From Eilatimonas milleporae (GTDB taxonomy: Bacteria; Pseudomonadota; Alphaproteobacteria; Sphingomonadales; Kordiimonadaceae), in NCBI RefSeq assembly GCF_003688555.1, contig NZ_REFR01000009.1, positions 186,001 through 250,000 of the forward strand: a DNA stretch of 64,000 nucleotides. Reading direction: 5' to 3'. This document shows, in pieces, positions 30,501-37,576 of this stretch (positions are counted from its first letter, which is position 1; each line of letters opens with the position of its first letter). A program made the translations under genes and the position numbers. The notes beneath the pieces are model-generated. The model did no database searches, was not told the DNA's origin, and saw only the letters and a program-made list of their open reading frames with translations.

Positions 30501-31047
30501 GGTCCCAGTCGCCGCCGTGGGCGGCGGCGCCGGTCAGATCGGTCGAGGCGGCGATGTCCGCCCCGGTCATGGCCGCCAGCGTATCGATAAAGCCCCGGCC
30601 CGCGCCGTCGGCGCCGACATTGCAGCCATACAGCAATATGTCCGCCCCGTCACCGAGGGCGGCGGCGATGTCGTCCAGGGCGTCGGCGTGGGCGTCCAGC
30701 GTCGCGTCGCTCAACGTATCCTGGCCCAACCGGATCAGGCCGGTGTTCCCGTGCGAGACGATGTGCAGCGCGGCAATATCGGCATGGCCCTCCAGCGCGG
30801 CGGCCACATCGGCGAGGCCACCGGTGGCGCCGTCGACATAGACAATCTCGGTCCCCGGGGCGATATCGGCGATCAGGGTTTCATAATCATCGACGGATGT
30901 GTCGACGACGACAATGCTGGCACCGGCCTGTCCACCGCCGGTCAGAACCGGTGCCACATCCGGGACGGCCTGAGGGGCGGCCTGCCCCGCCGTGTCGGTG
31001 TCGAAACCGCGCGCCCGCGCCAGGTACACATCCAGTGTGTCAAACAT
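21553..31047 (-). CDS. Giant RTX/cadherin-like adhesin with DUF4347 domain (3164 aa)
   Basis: A very large surface or secreted adhesin. The N-terminal DUF4347 domain (about 35-205) has SHGNTG and LLYGCNVGADGAG. Next comes a domain of about 130 residues with beta pattern, then some twenty cadherin/VCBS-like repeats (recurrent VNDAPV), several of them nearly identical to each other. The end consists of a Ser-Leu-Pro-Glu-Ile-Gly-Thr-Leu repeat, RTX nonapeptides (about 2940-3060) and a T1SS-like tail ending NNMTILI. Calcium is expected to stiffen it after export. A GGGGG site precedes the ATG at 31047. The sulfotransferase gene lies 85 nt upstream on the same strand, so the two probably form an operon. 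Confidence 0.92.
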   Translation of the reverse strand: MFDTLDVYLARARGFDTDTAGQAAPQAVPDVAPVLTGGGQAGASIVVVDTSVDDYETLIADIAPGTEIVYVDGATGGLADVAAALEGHADIAALHIVSHGNTGLIRLGQDTLSDATLDAHADALDDIAAALGDGADILLYGCNVGADGAGRGFIDTLAAMTGADIAASTDLTGAAAHGGDWDLEIATGTIEVDQPFSAKALADFSEVLSTTIFDFNGVTTGSANGAAGNDATFTQHGYTLTLDGATISTYIQNGYAYTSLGETVLTIDFGPGIQFTPTELYIFDAANGIEIDITTNVGGQLVEANLGAFASSTVDLTPLEDNVTSLILTFSVPMGGSNSNILIGDLTVSNIGAANAAPTIALDNSTLAYSENAAAVQIDSAGTVNDTDGDADWNTGTLVAQVTGNAESADRISISDTDGDGTAITISGTNILANGTDVGDLSVSGGTVTGGTALTITFDTDATNAIVQEVMQSLRYDNTSDAPGTLDRTVTITATDANSGNNSDTRTISVTAVNDAPVLTGGGTLGAVDEDTSAPAGAALNSLGITATDADSGSSVSGYAIVDNAASSGAEGVWQYSTDSGSNWFDIAAVADDATALALSATTLVRFVPVADYNGTPLGLGVRALDDSYGGGFTSGASRTTVDTTTNGAATAISGNTQTIATSVTAVNDAPVFTGLNGTPGYTEDSTPVVLDADVTIADTELDIGNVGNGDYAGASLTIARNGGANAADDFGFDTAGASFTVSGGNLQAGGQTFATFTDTSGTLTINFTSSPATATSALVDEVMQRITYQNSNDNPPANVQLDWAFSDGNSANAQGTGDNPGIGTGSVTVSITGVNDAPVLNTAASPTLTTILEDAGAPVNGSTAGSTLVSSLVDSGGALNNFSDGDGDAPGIAVTGVSAQGTLFYSTDGGTNWTELTGAVSNTSALLLNADANTRLYFQPDANTNFTSLTDAVTFKAWDRTSGVNGATGANTTSGTAFSSASDTAAVSVTAVNDAPVFTGLDGTPGYTEDGTAVVLDADVTIADVELDALNTGNGDYAGASLTIARNGGANADDDFGFDTAGAGFSVSGNDLVAGGFTFATFTETAGTLTINFTSSIITATTPQVDEVMQRITYQNTSDAPPASVQLDWSFSDGNSGNAQGTGDNPGTDSGSVTVSITGVNDAPALDNTQSPTLTGISEDAGDDDGSGADGDDDATNNANNGGTSIATLVVDGSITDADGSAVEAIAVVAVDNTNGVWQYSTDNGTNWVDFSGTTGSTVDLTSASRLLDGTLTGANTQLVRFVPDADYTGTAEITFRAWDRSSGSAGGTADTTTTGTTTPFSSASDTAAVTVSAVNDAPVIADLDGDILAYTEDAGALTLDQGTGAGVTDVDNPTDFNGGNLTVSVGSATSNEDLSIPNQGTGAGQIGVSGTTVSYEGNAIGTITSDGQNGTDLVVTFNTANATPAAVQALARAVTYANDNQAPSGSRTVSFTVNDGDGGTSTSAAADVTVNLTATNDAPALDNTQSPTLSGIAEDAGNDNGSGADGDDDATNNANNGGTNIATLVVDGSITDADGSAVEAIAVVAVDNTNGVWQYSTDNGTNWVDFSGTTGSTVDLTSASRLLDGTLTGANTQLVRFVPDADYTGTAEITFRAWDRSSGSAGGTADTTTTGTTTPFSSASDTAAVTVSAVNDAPVFTGLDGTPGYTEGGTAVVLDADVTIADVELDALNSGNGNYTGASLTIARNGGANADDQFSVASGGAISVSGTDISTGGNVIATIDTTTTPGQIVITFQTAGLSPDSAVVDDVLQAIRYANGSDDPPASVQLDWSFSDGNSGDAQGTGDNPGIGTGSVTVSITGVNDEPTLTAIGATPTFEEGGSAADLFSAVTASTVESGQTFAGMTLTVTNVSDGADEVLTIDGTAVALTNGGAGTTATNGLTYGVSVTSGTATVTLSGGTMSPAALQTLVDGLTYENGSDDPSTGANRVVTITQLVDSGSSTGANDNSAVLNLSSTVSLTAVNDAPDVGGVFGDTTSQVVAGTGPGNLTGLDDATVANADSADYNGGFLTIAQTTGTANGNWGVDGTGVTSTPSGGGTPGATIAAGNTIEVGGVVIGTVDATGNGQGGSTLTINFTTADATSANIQALLRNLTYDGPSGIDTRQFTLTLNDNDGTAGTGGDEDASGSFSISVTPNPPVLANLGGDSFTFTDGDSATAIDVDGNVTVTDPDSTDFGGGVLTVAYQSGQAADDRLVIDTSGTVVLSAGQTAGSTVSVGGTAIGTLQSGGTGGASEDLVIALNADATPARVQTLLRDIQYDNAGGNTPTDGARVLRVTLSDGDGATSANADITVTVNAVNEAPTLTATGADPAYTEGDTGDSAADLFSSVTADTVETGETITGLTLTVTGLADGADERLAFDGSTLQLTDGFNVASTATNGLNVSVAVSGTTATVSFSGATLSEAQVQMLVDDLAYENAGQDPTAGNRVVTVTQITDSGGTANNGDDTGAPNIASTVSVTAVDDEPTLSATGSDPAFVEDGGPADLFSGVTVSTVESGQTVTGLTLTVTNVADGMNELLGVDGGSFALVDGNSGTTTTNGLGYSVSVSSGTATVTLSGGSLTEAQAQGMIDGLTYENASDEPTTAGSRVVTITGITDSGANTGVNDNAATVNLASTVSVTEANDAPTLTATGLTPQFLFGGSAVDLFDTVTASTVESGQSLTGLTLTVTDVANGASETLTIDGTAVSLADGTSGTTATNSLSYAVSTTGGTATVTLSGGSLTATDMQTLVDGLTYENSSSTAGTRNVTITSLGDDGGTANGGSDTASLSLVATVNLGDPPPPPPNTPPTTGGGSAGLDAGAAYSLRTGDFGFNDADGDPLRTVIIDSLPEIGTLTLNGVAVSVGQSIRASEISAGRLVYTSDVRGADARFTFRVSDGEDTSGAARFDLLVADPEPVDPGDPGDPGNGGGEPGDDLEGTPAADTLIGGDEDDVVRGQEGDDNIRGAGGDDEILAGRRDNGNDTLSGGTGNDTLGGGVGDDSIDGGDDDDILFGREGRDTLLGGDGNDIIFTGDGDDTVNGGFGNDTLWGSDGDDLLIGGAGSDTFTFGVLAGNDRVADFDLGDDALDLRYAVRDFESLDDVAAAARLSVDGNGNPSLVIDLGPGEDGTPQSVSLTGLTLADLNNMTILI
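26031..26557. repeat. Direct repeat copy 1 within the giant gene
   Basis: About 527 bp, almost identical to 27039-27565, offset exactly 1008 bp (336 codons, in frame). It encodes the repeat with GSGADGDDDATNNANNGG and NTNGVWQYSTDNGTNW. Confidence 0.8.
27039..27565. repeat. Direct repeat copy 2 within the giant gene
   Basis: Partner of 26031-26557. Recombination between the two would add or remove one 336-residue block without breaking the frame. Confidence 0.8.
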
Positions 31048-31132
31048 CTACAACCCCCAACCTGTTTTCGGTTTCCCGTTTACGTCGTCTCGTCCGGTCG
31101 TCTCATCCGAATCGTTTCAGCCGGCCATCCGG

Positions 31133-32308
31133 TCAGCCGAACAGTTTCACCCCGCCCGCGCCCAGGGCGGAGACCGGGACGGTCTTTTTGGTGACCTGTT
31201 TGCCCACGCCGCCAGTGCCGTCACTGCCGCCGCCGTCCGCCCCTTTCGCGGTGATGACGCTGGCGCGGCTGCCGGCGGTGTCCGTCCAGAAATCCATATT
31301 CTCGAACTTTTTGAACAGATCGGGCGGCAGGATGGTCGGTCGCGGCTCAAACGCCACCCTGGGCCGGACGGTGTGCAGACCGCTCATGCCCAGCGCCCGG
31401 TCAAAGTCCGGCGCGTCATAGGACACATTCTCGAAATCATGGCCGTCGAACCATGGCTCGCCGAGGAAGCCATAGATCAGTTTCAGTGTTTGTTCCGGCG
31501 CGCGGGCGAAGAGTTCATAATCGACGATCAGCAGGCGGTCCGACTGTTCGCCGTAAAAGGCTTCCTTCAGGGCGGTCCAGGACAGGCCGACCAGCCGGTT
31601 CTGCCGGGCCAGCGCCTCCATCCGGCTGTAGACGGTGGCGCGTTCGCCGTCGCCGCCGAACAGGCGGGTGTTTTCATACGGGTTCTTGCGGAACTGACGC
31701 TCCAAACTGTCCAACACCCAGGGCAGGTCGCGCACGCAGGCCACCACCCGGGCGTCCGGAAACAGGTCGGCGAGCAGCGGCATGCGCGCGCACCACAGAC
31801 GGTTGGTGTCGATAAACACCGGGCGGTCGGACGTGGTATGGCAAAAGGCCTCGATCAGCGCGCGCAGGATGGCGGGGCGCTGCGTTTCGTCCATCAGCAG
31901 GGACACTTCGGCACCGGTGCTCATGATATCCAGATTGGCACTGACCAGCGGCGCCAGCGCACTGGACATGGCGGCGTGAAAGCGCGGGTTCTGCCGCAGC
32001 AGCGCCGCCAGCACGGTCGAGCCCGAACGCGGCAGGCCAGAAATGAAATGCAGGGTCTGGGCGCTCACGGGCGGGCCAGCCTGTTCCATGGGGGCCTGTT
32101 CCGCTGCCTGTCTGTCCTCGGGTTGATTGAGGGCACCGGACTGAGTGCGGGCCGAATGACGCGGGACACGGCTTTTTTTCGCGGCCGGGGCCTTCACGGA
32201 CTGCGATTTGTCAGGCCGAGATTTGGCCGACCGGGACTTCGCAGACTGGGATTTAACAGACTGGGATTTAACAGATCGGGATTTCGCCGACTGGTCTTCG
32301 ACAGGCAT
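31133..32308 (-). CDS. Sulfotransferase with Lys/Ser-repeat N-terminus
   Basis: PAPS-dependent sulfotransferase family. I use ATG 32308, with AAAGG 6-7 nt upstream, giving 391 aa. The 5'-phosphosulphate loop LPRSGSTVLAALLRQNP lies at about 87-103 and the 3'-phosphate-binding region at VVACVRDLPWVLDSLERQFRKNP. The C-terminal VDYELFARAPEQTLKLIYGFLGEPW and the DFENVSYDAPDFD/LGMSGLHTVRP motif are typical of bacterial members. Residues 5-45 are a repeated basic stretch (units such as KSQSV and KSRSA, 15-bp DNA repeats) not needed by the family fold. It lies directly upstream of the giant adhesin, probably in one operon; the acceptor is unknown. Confidence 0.88.
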   Translation of the reverse strand: MPVEDQSAKSRSVKSQSVKSQSAKSRSAKSRPDKSQSVKAPAAKKSRVPRHSARTQSGALNQPEDRQAAEQAPMEQAGPPVSAQTLHFISGLPRSGSTVLAALLRQNPRFHAAMSSALAPLVSANLDIMSTGAEVSLLMDETQRPAILRALIEAFCHTTSDRPVFIDTNRLWCARMPLLADLFPDARVVACVRDLPWVLDSLERQFRKNPYENTRLFGGDGERATVYSRMEALARQNRLVGLSWTALKEAFYGEQSDRLLIVDYELFARAPEQTLKLIYGFLGEPWFDGHDFENVSYDAPDFDRALGMSGLHTVRPRVAFEPRPTILPPDLFKKFENMDFWTDTAGSRASVITAKGADGGGSDGTGGVGKQVTKKTVPVSALGAGGVKLFG

Positions 32309-33195
32309 TCGCATCCTTTCCGCGGCGCGGGGGTCAGGATCGGAAATCACGTCAATGAATTTGGCACGAACCTCGGGACAAACCTGGTTCCGCCATCCGC
32401 CGCGCTTCCCTCCCCGCGTCAGTATCCAACGGGTCCTCGCCGGCCACGGCATGGCCCGCGATATTTACGCCCCTAATATTTTACGTCTCTGTAATTTTAC
32501 CCCTGTACGGGGTGCCCCGGCGACCGCTTTGCCCTTGGAGTCTTCGCCACGCCCGGACCATCCACCACGCCCAGGGCATCCCCGGAGTGTTTATTATTAT
32601 GTCTATGTTTATTATTGCTTTTATCGGTTTTGGTTCGTCAGTTTCGTTCCCGGCCGGTGTTTTGGGTCGCCCTCTCGTCTCCGCCGCCTGACTTGCAAAG
32701 ACAACACAACCGGATAGATGCCTGCGTTTTGATTATAATTTTATCTGTTACAATATTTTGTACGCGCTCGGCTAGAAAATAATTTACCTGATGAAAACAA
32801 TTCTTAGTTTTAGATTTTCTCACTCCTGTATACTTTACCGATAAAAATCCATTTGGAAAGACTCTGTTTTATAAAATTATAACTGCATATCCTCTCATTA
32901 CCAGCTGCCGGGGCGAAAAATGCACTGGAGAGCGCCGACAGTCCGGTCCAACGAACCTTGCCCCGCTATCGCCGCCATGCCGTGCCCATTCAGGAGAACA
33001 GTTTAGACGAAACCGCGCCACCTTGCGTGACATGGTGTATCAGATATGTGGCCCGGCGTTTCACATGGGTGGCCGGAAAAGCCAGGAAAAGCCAGGAAAA
33101 GCAATGTGACCGGACAAGACGGCCCGTTCCATGCCGCCCGCGACACCGGCCGGTCCCGTCCATGCGCCGGCCCCGTCCATGAGAACGCCTGACAC
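32309..33195. other. Long non-coding stretch upstream of the sulfotransferase
   Basis: No convincing gene. Positions 32580-32890 are much more AT-rich than the rest of the window and probably carry the promoter of the sulfotransferase-adhesin operon. A short tandem repeat (GGAAAAGCCA, nearly three times) lies at about 33075-33103. The stretch separates the cargo block from the first late-control element. Confidence 0.5.
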
Positions 33196-33322
33196 AAAAT
33201 ATCCCGCCAGGTGAAAAAGACGCTTGACGGCCGCCCGCATTGACCGCATCCTTGGTATATATCACGTTATTGTGGAGATATGCGCCCGACGGCATCGACA
33301 GGCTGTTTTTGGCGCATTTTTT
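33196..33322 (+). promoter_or_regulatory. Promoter-leader-terminator element, copy A
   Basis: Contains CTTGAC (33223), the tandem CCGCATTGACCGCAT (33235-33249), a possible extended -10 TGGTATAT (33253-33260), then an ATGCGCC/GGCGCAT stem (33280-33286 with 33311-33317) and a run of T to 33322. The sequence aligns without gaps to copies B (36024) and C (58971) from CTTGAC to TGCGCC. It lies upstream of the first fibre gene. From 33323 to 33543 I see no gene. Confidence 0.7.
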
Positions 33323-33543
33323 GTGTCTGCGTCCCGGGTACCCGAAGCGGATGCACAATCGCCCCATGAGTCCCGGCACCCATGTATGCCGGCGCCCGTA
33401 TTTCCTGTCGCACACATCCCCTTGGCGCCCACATCCCCCTGGCGCTCCACTTGCCCGGATGAGCGCGGCACTTCTTTACCGCCACACTCCGGTCGACACC
33501 TGGCCGATACAGTCGCCGGTTCCATCCCATGGGAGAAAGCCCC

Positions 33544-35955
33544 ATGCGCGTGCCCGCACACTATTACAGCATTCAGGACTGGGTGCGCAAAGCCGCGCCG
33601 GCCATCAACGGCGCGCGGGATGCCATTGACGTCCTGTCCACAGTCGTGCCGGATCAGCCCTTGCGCCGCACGGACAGCCCCGTCTTTGCCGGACTGACCG
33701 TGACCGGGACGGTGCGGACGGACAAACATCTGATTGTCAACGGCGCCCCAGGCGCGAAGAAGCTGACGGTTCTGCGCACGAATGACGTGACGCGCTGGGA
33801 ATACGGCGCCAGCATCAGTCCGGAAAGCGGCGCCAATAGCGGCAGCAATTTCGAGGTGTATCGATTTGCCGACGATGGTGCCTTTCTGGGAACGGCGTTT
33901 TCGATTTCCAGGGCGTCCGGAACAACCAATTTTTCCAACACCATCACCGCGCGATCCGCCAACGCCACGGCGTTGATCGCGCAATCGACCACGGGCAATC
34001 TGGTCAATCTGGCCTTTCAATCCAACACCGGCGATCAGGTGCGGCTGGAAGCGGTGATCGACGGACCGAACCAGGGATCGCTGATCCCCAAGGGGACGGG
34101 GGCATCGGTCAATCTGGGCACGACGGGCAATCCCTGGAACGCCGCGCATTTCGCCGGCAGCGTGACGGCGGGCCGCCTGATCACCACGACAACGACGACC
34201 GGCGGTCTGCTGGCACAGTACGCGTCTATATACCCGTCTTCAGGCGCACGGGGTCTTAATATCCGCGCGCCGGAGACAGACGACCAGAACGCACCCTTCA
34301 TTTTTGAGACCCCCAACGCGATCACCTTCCGGATTGATGCGACGGACGCTTTTAATCTGACGTCTGCAGGCGATGCAATCTTTTCAGGCAGCGTGTCGGC
34401 TGGTTCATTCGCGACTGCCAAACCAAGTCCTGACGGTGCCAACTGGTCGCACTTCCAGAACTCAAGCGCTACGGTCGATTTCGGATACTCCTTTTTGCGC
34501 GGCGGGCGCGAGATATTGACGCTGGGCCAGCAAAATCTTGACCGCTTGTTCGCCCTGAAAGCCGATAATGCAGGCAACGCCGATGTTATGGTGGTCCGGT
34601 CTACGGGCGCGGCGCATTTCGCCGGCAATGTGACGGCGGGTGGCGTGACGGCGGGCCAAACTCGCATTACCATTGCCGACCCGATTTCACCGGCCAATCG
34701 CAGCGCACATCTGATCACTTTTGACGGGGCGGCCAATGCCGCCGAGATCGGGGTCCGGGGGTCCGGCGCGGGCGGTGTGCTGGATACGCGGATCACCTTC
34801 GACGGCCGGGCCACATGGCCGCATATTTTCGCGGCCAGCGGCTCGGCTCATCATACCGGAACCTTGACAGCAAACGGTCTGAACACAAAGTCCATCTTTC
34901 AGGTCCTGAACAACCATATCGGCAACAATCTGTATTTCGACGGGGCGTGGCGGTTCGGGGCCAACGGCCATGGCGCGATGATGAAAATCAGCGACCCGAA
35001 CGGCAGTTTCGGTGTCTGGATGGCGCAGGAAGACAATGCCGCCGGCGCGGGTACGACAGCGACGTTACGCCAGACGCTGCGTTTCGACCGCGACCTGAAC
35101 GCCGGCAGGGGCGCCTGGCTGTTCGGCGATATGGACGGCCAACTGTATCAGATGGACCGCGCATCGCTGCGCCCGCGCACGGACAACATCCATGCGCTGG
35201 GCAATGGCGGGTTCCGCTTTACCCAGGTGTTTGCCGCCACCGGCACCATCCAGACGTCGGACGAAACCCTGAAAGCCTTTCGCGGCGGGGCCGCCGACCA
35301 CGGGGATGCCCGGCTGACCGCCATGGAAAAGCAGGCCTTTCGCGCGGTCGCCGAACTGGTCAGCGTGTATCAGTGGCAAGACGCCATCGCGGCCAAGGGA
35401 GCGGACGGGGCGCGGCTGCATGTGGGCGTGCCGGCGCAAAAGGCCGTCGCCGCCTTTGACGCGGTGATGGGCGCCGGCGCGGCGTTTCGATATGGCTGGG
35501 CCTGCCGGGACGCGGTGCCGGTGATGGAAACGCGCACGGTAACGCGGCAGGAGGAGCGCCCGGTGACCGAACCGCGCACGGTAACGCGCGAGCGGATCGA
35601 TATCATGGACGGCCGCGCCGTGCTGACCCATGAAGAGATTACCGAAGAGGTGCCGGTGTACGACGCCATCCCCCTGATGGACGGCGACGGCAATCCGGTG
35701 ATGGAAACGGTGGACGTGCCGGCACCGACGGACACCGACCCCCATGCGGTTAAAACCGTCACCCGCCCGCGCACCCACCGTGTGCCGATGATGGAAAGGG
35801 TGGAGATCACCGAGGACATCGAGGTCCAGGCCACGCACCCGGACGGCACCCCGGTCAGGCAAGACCGCCATGCCATCCGTTATGACCAACTGATCCTGGC
35901 CATGCTGGCGGCGCAGGCATCCGGTACGGACCGACCGGACAACAGACCGGCCTGA
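33544..35955 (+). CDS. Tail fibre protein with S74 chaperone domain (1)
   Basis: 803 aa from ATG 33544 (GGGAGAAAG upstream). The protein is a beta-rich fibre with repeated 'FAGxVTAG' turns and a C-terminal S74-type intramolecular chaperone that starts near residue 575 (GTIQTSDETLKAF; the Ser-Asp and the nearby Lys match the self-cleavage site of that family). The S74 part contains an extra 90-residue charged stretch of Val/Thr/Glu repeats (TRTVTRQEERPVTEPRTVTRER...) before the final RYDQLILAMLAAQ. Blocks of this gene recur in the later fibre genes. Unlike them it precedes the tail module. It should bind the host surface. Confidence 0.82.
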   Translation: MRVPAHYYSIQDWVRKAAPAINGARDAIDVLSTVVPDQPLRRTDSPVFAGLTVTGTVRTDKHLIVNGAPGAKKLTVLRTNDVTRWEYGASISPESGANSGSNFEVYRFADDGAFLGTAFSISRASGTTNFSNTITARSANATALIAQSTTGNLVNLAFQSNTGDQVRLEAVIDGPNQGSLIPKGTGASVNLGTTGNPWNAAHFAGSVTAGRLITTTTTTGGLLAQYASIYPSSGARGLNIRAPETDDQNAPFIFETPNAITFRIDATDAFNLTSAGDAIFSGSVSAGSFATAKPSPDGANWSHFQNSSATVDFGYSFLRGGREILTLGQQNLDRLFALKADNAGNADVMVVRSTGAAHFAGNVTAGGVTAGQTRITIADPISPANRSAHLITFDGAANAAEIGVRGSGAGGVLDTRITFDGRATWPHIFAASGSAHHTGTLTANGLNTKSIFQVLNNHIGNNLYFDGAWRFGANGHGAMMKISDPNGSFGVWMAQEDNAAGAGTTATLRQTLRFDRDLNAGRGAWLFGDMDGQLYQMDRASLRPRTDNIHALGNGGFRFTQVFAATGTIQTSDETLKAFRGGAADHGDARLTAMEKQAFRAVAELVSVYQWQDAIAAKGADGARLHVGVPAQKAVAAFDAVMGAGAAFRYGWACRDAVPVMETRTVTRQEERPVTEPRTVTRERIDIMDGRAVLTHEEITEEVPVYDAIPLMDGDGNPVMETVDVPAPTDTDPHAVKTVTRPRTHRVPMMERVEITEDIEVQATHPDGTPVRQDRHAIRYDQLILAMLAAQASGTDRPDNRPA

Positions 35956-36023
35956 TATGGCGATCCGACAGGCCGGTTGCCGGAACGGCGCCATGCCCCC
36001 GCAAGGTCCCGGTACACGCGCCT

Positions 36024-36151
36024 AAAAAAATATCCCGCCAAGTGAAAAAGCGCTTGACCCCCGACCGCATTGACCGCATCCTTAATACATATCAAGTCAG
36101 ATTGACGACATGCGCCCGGAACACGATGCACATCGCCGCGGCGCTTTTTTT
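36024..36151 (+). promoter_or_regulatory. Promoter-leader-terminator element, copy B
   Basis: CTTGAC at 36053, CCGCATTGACCGCAT at 36065-36079, TACATAT at 36086-36092, GCGCC at 36112-36116 pairing with GGCGC at 36140-36144, then seven T (36145-36151). It shares an upstream CCCGCCA-GTGAAAAAG block with copy A. It lies upstream of the tail operon. Positions 36152-36481 hold no convincing gene; a 40-codon frame from ATG 36126 with a lipobox-like end overlaps the terminator and is not conserved in the other copies. Confidence 0.7.
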
Positions 36152-36481
36152 ATGCCTGTTTTCCGCCATTCCGGCCGGCTGCGCGCCGGGCCCGAGGCAG
36201 AAGACAGCCGGCCCGATTACGCCCACTGCGATAAACCGATCCCGATAAATCGACAGGCGAAAGCCGGTCCGCAAAAGCCGACACGGTAAAGGACGGGCGG
36301 CCCCGCCGTTACCATGGGCGGTGCCGTGCGCACCCGAGGCCGGCACACCCGCGCGGCGGTCCGACACCGGGCTTTCACCACCCTACCGGTATGACCACAC
36401 AGCGGTTCCGCCTGCCACAGGCGGCCGGCCGGTCACGCGACCACATGAAACAGTCACCCCAGCAACAGATGAAGAGGCACC

Positions 36482-36892
36482 ATGACAGCATATGCATCCG
36501 ACACGCTGCAGCCGGCGGTTCTCGCCGCGCTGAACGGCGACAGCGCCCTGTCCGCGGCGGTTCAGGGCATTTATGACGAACCCCCGGCCAGCCCCACCCC
36601 GCCCTATGTCTCGCTGGGCGAAACGCGGGAGGAAATGTGGGACACCAAGACCGAGGGCGGCGCGTCCGTCACCTTCGACATTGACGTGATATCGGACGCG
36701 CCGGGCCAGCTGCAAGCCAAGCAGATCAGCGCCCTGGTGGACGCGGTGATGCAGCCGGCGGGCTTTACCGTCACCGGTTTCACCCTGGTGTCGCTGCGTC
36801 TGGTGACGGCCACCGTCACCCGCATCACCGACCAGGCCGCCACCAGCCACCGCAGCCGCATGACCTACCGGGCGCTGCTGCGCAAGCAGTAA
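36482..36892 (+). CDS. Tail completion/terminator protein (DUF3168)
   Basis: 136 aa. The pattern LQPAVLAALNGDSALSA, IYDEPPASPTPPYVSLGET, TFDIDVISDAPGQLQAKQISALVDAV and the ending SRMTYRALLR fits the DUF3168 family, which caps the tail tube (functional counterpart of lambda gpU). An AGAGG site precedes the ATG. It is the first gene of the tail operon behind element B. Confidence 0.85.
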   Translation: MTAYASDTLQPAVLAALNGDSALSAAVQGIYDEPPASPTPPYVSLGETREEMWDTKTEGGASVTFDIDVISDAPGQLQAKQISALVDAVMQPAGFTVTGFTLVSLRLVTATVTRITDQAATSHRSRMTYRALLRKQ

Positions 36893-37144
36893 GGCGCCGG
36901 CATCCACCACGATCAAACCGTTGCGCGGCGTCCTGCCAAGGGGCGCCGCGCAACCAGACCCGACGCCGCCCGGACACCCACAGCGCCGCAGGCGCGATCC
37001 CCGGCCGCGAGGCCATTTTCGAGCAACCCCGTTTCGCGGACCCGAAGACAGTATGGAGGCACGGCACCGGGCGGCGCCGGGCCCCTTCGGATGTTCGCGA
37101 TTCCATTCCCTTTATTTCTGCAAGAAGCACAAGGAGCATTCATC

Positions 37145-37561
37145 ATGGCTAACGCAGGCAAGGACGTTCTTCTGAAACAGGGCGACGGCGGCACCCCGAC
37201 CGAGCTATTCACCGCGATCGCCGGCTTCCGGTCCAACACGTTCGAGATCAACGGCGAAACCGTCGATGTGACCAACAAGGACAGCGGCGGCTGGCGCATG
37301 CTGCTGGCCGGCGCCGGCGTCACCAGCATCACCGCCGGCGGCAGCGGCACGGTCGAGGGCGACCAGGCCCAGAAGGACCTAGTGTCCCGCGCCATGGACA
37401 AGTCCGTCCACAATTACGAGATGACGGTGCCGGGTCTCGGCGCGTTCACCGGCCCGTTCCAGGTCGCGACCTTCAGCGACGCCGGCGAGTTTAACGGCGA
37501 AGCCACCTTTGACGTCAGCCTGGAAAGCGCCGGCGCCGTCACCTTCACCCCGGCCGCGTAA
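37145..37561 (+). CDS. Major tail tube protein (TP901-1 type)
   Basis: 138 aa from ATG 37145 with AAGGAG upstream. It matches the TP901-1/GTA tail tube family: N-terminal GKDVLLKQG, then FRSNTFEINGETVDVTNKDSGGWR, the EGDQAQKDLVSRAM helix and the closing FNGEATFDVSLESAGAV. It polymerises into the tail tube. It sits between the completion protein and the chaperone, the usual order. Confidence 0.9.
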   Translation: MANAGKDVLLKQGDGGTPTELFTAIAGFRSNTFEINGETVDVTNKDSGGWRMLLAGAGVTSITAGGSGTVEGDQAQKDLVSRAMDKSVHNYEMTVPGLGAFTGPFQVATFSDAGEFNGEATFDVSLESAGAVTFTPAA

Positions 37562-37576
37562 GGAAAGGGCCAGTTC

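Noticed and set aside
22032-31194. Long plus-strand frames (up to 1032 codons) opposite the giant adhesin
   Set aside because: They are antisense to a clearly coding gene with domain motifs; their His/Arg/Gly-rich translation is typical of the reverse of GC-rich coding DNA.
36126-36248. 40-codon frame with a lipobox-like end (IPAGC), resembling a small lysis lipoprotein
   Set aside because: It starts inside the stem and T run of element B, has no ribosome site, and the corresponding frames in copies A and C are not conserved.
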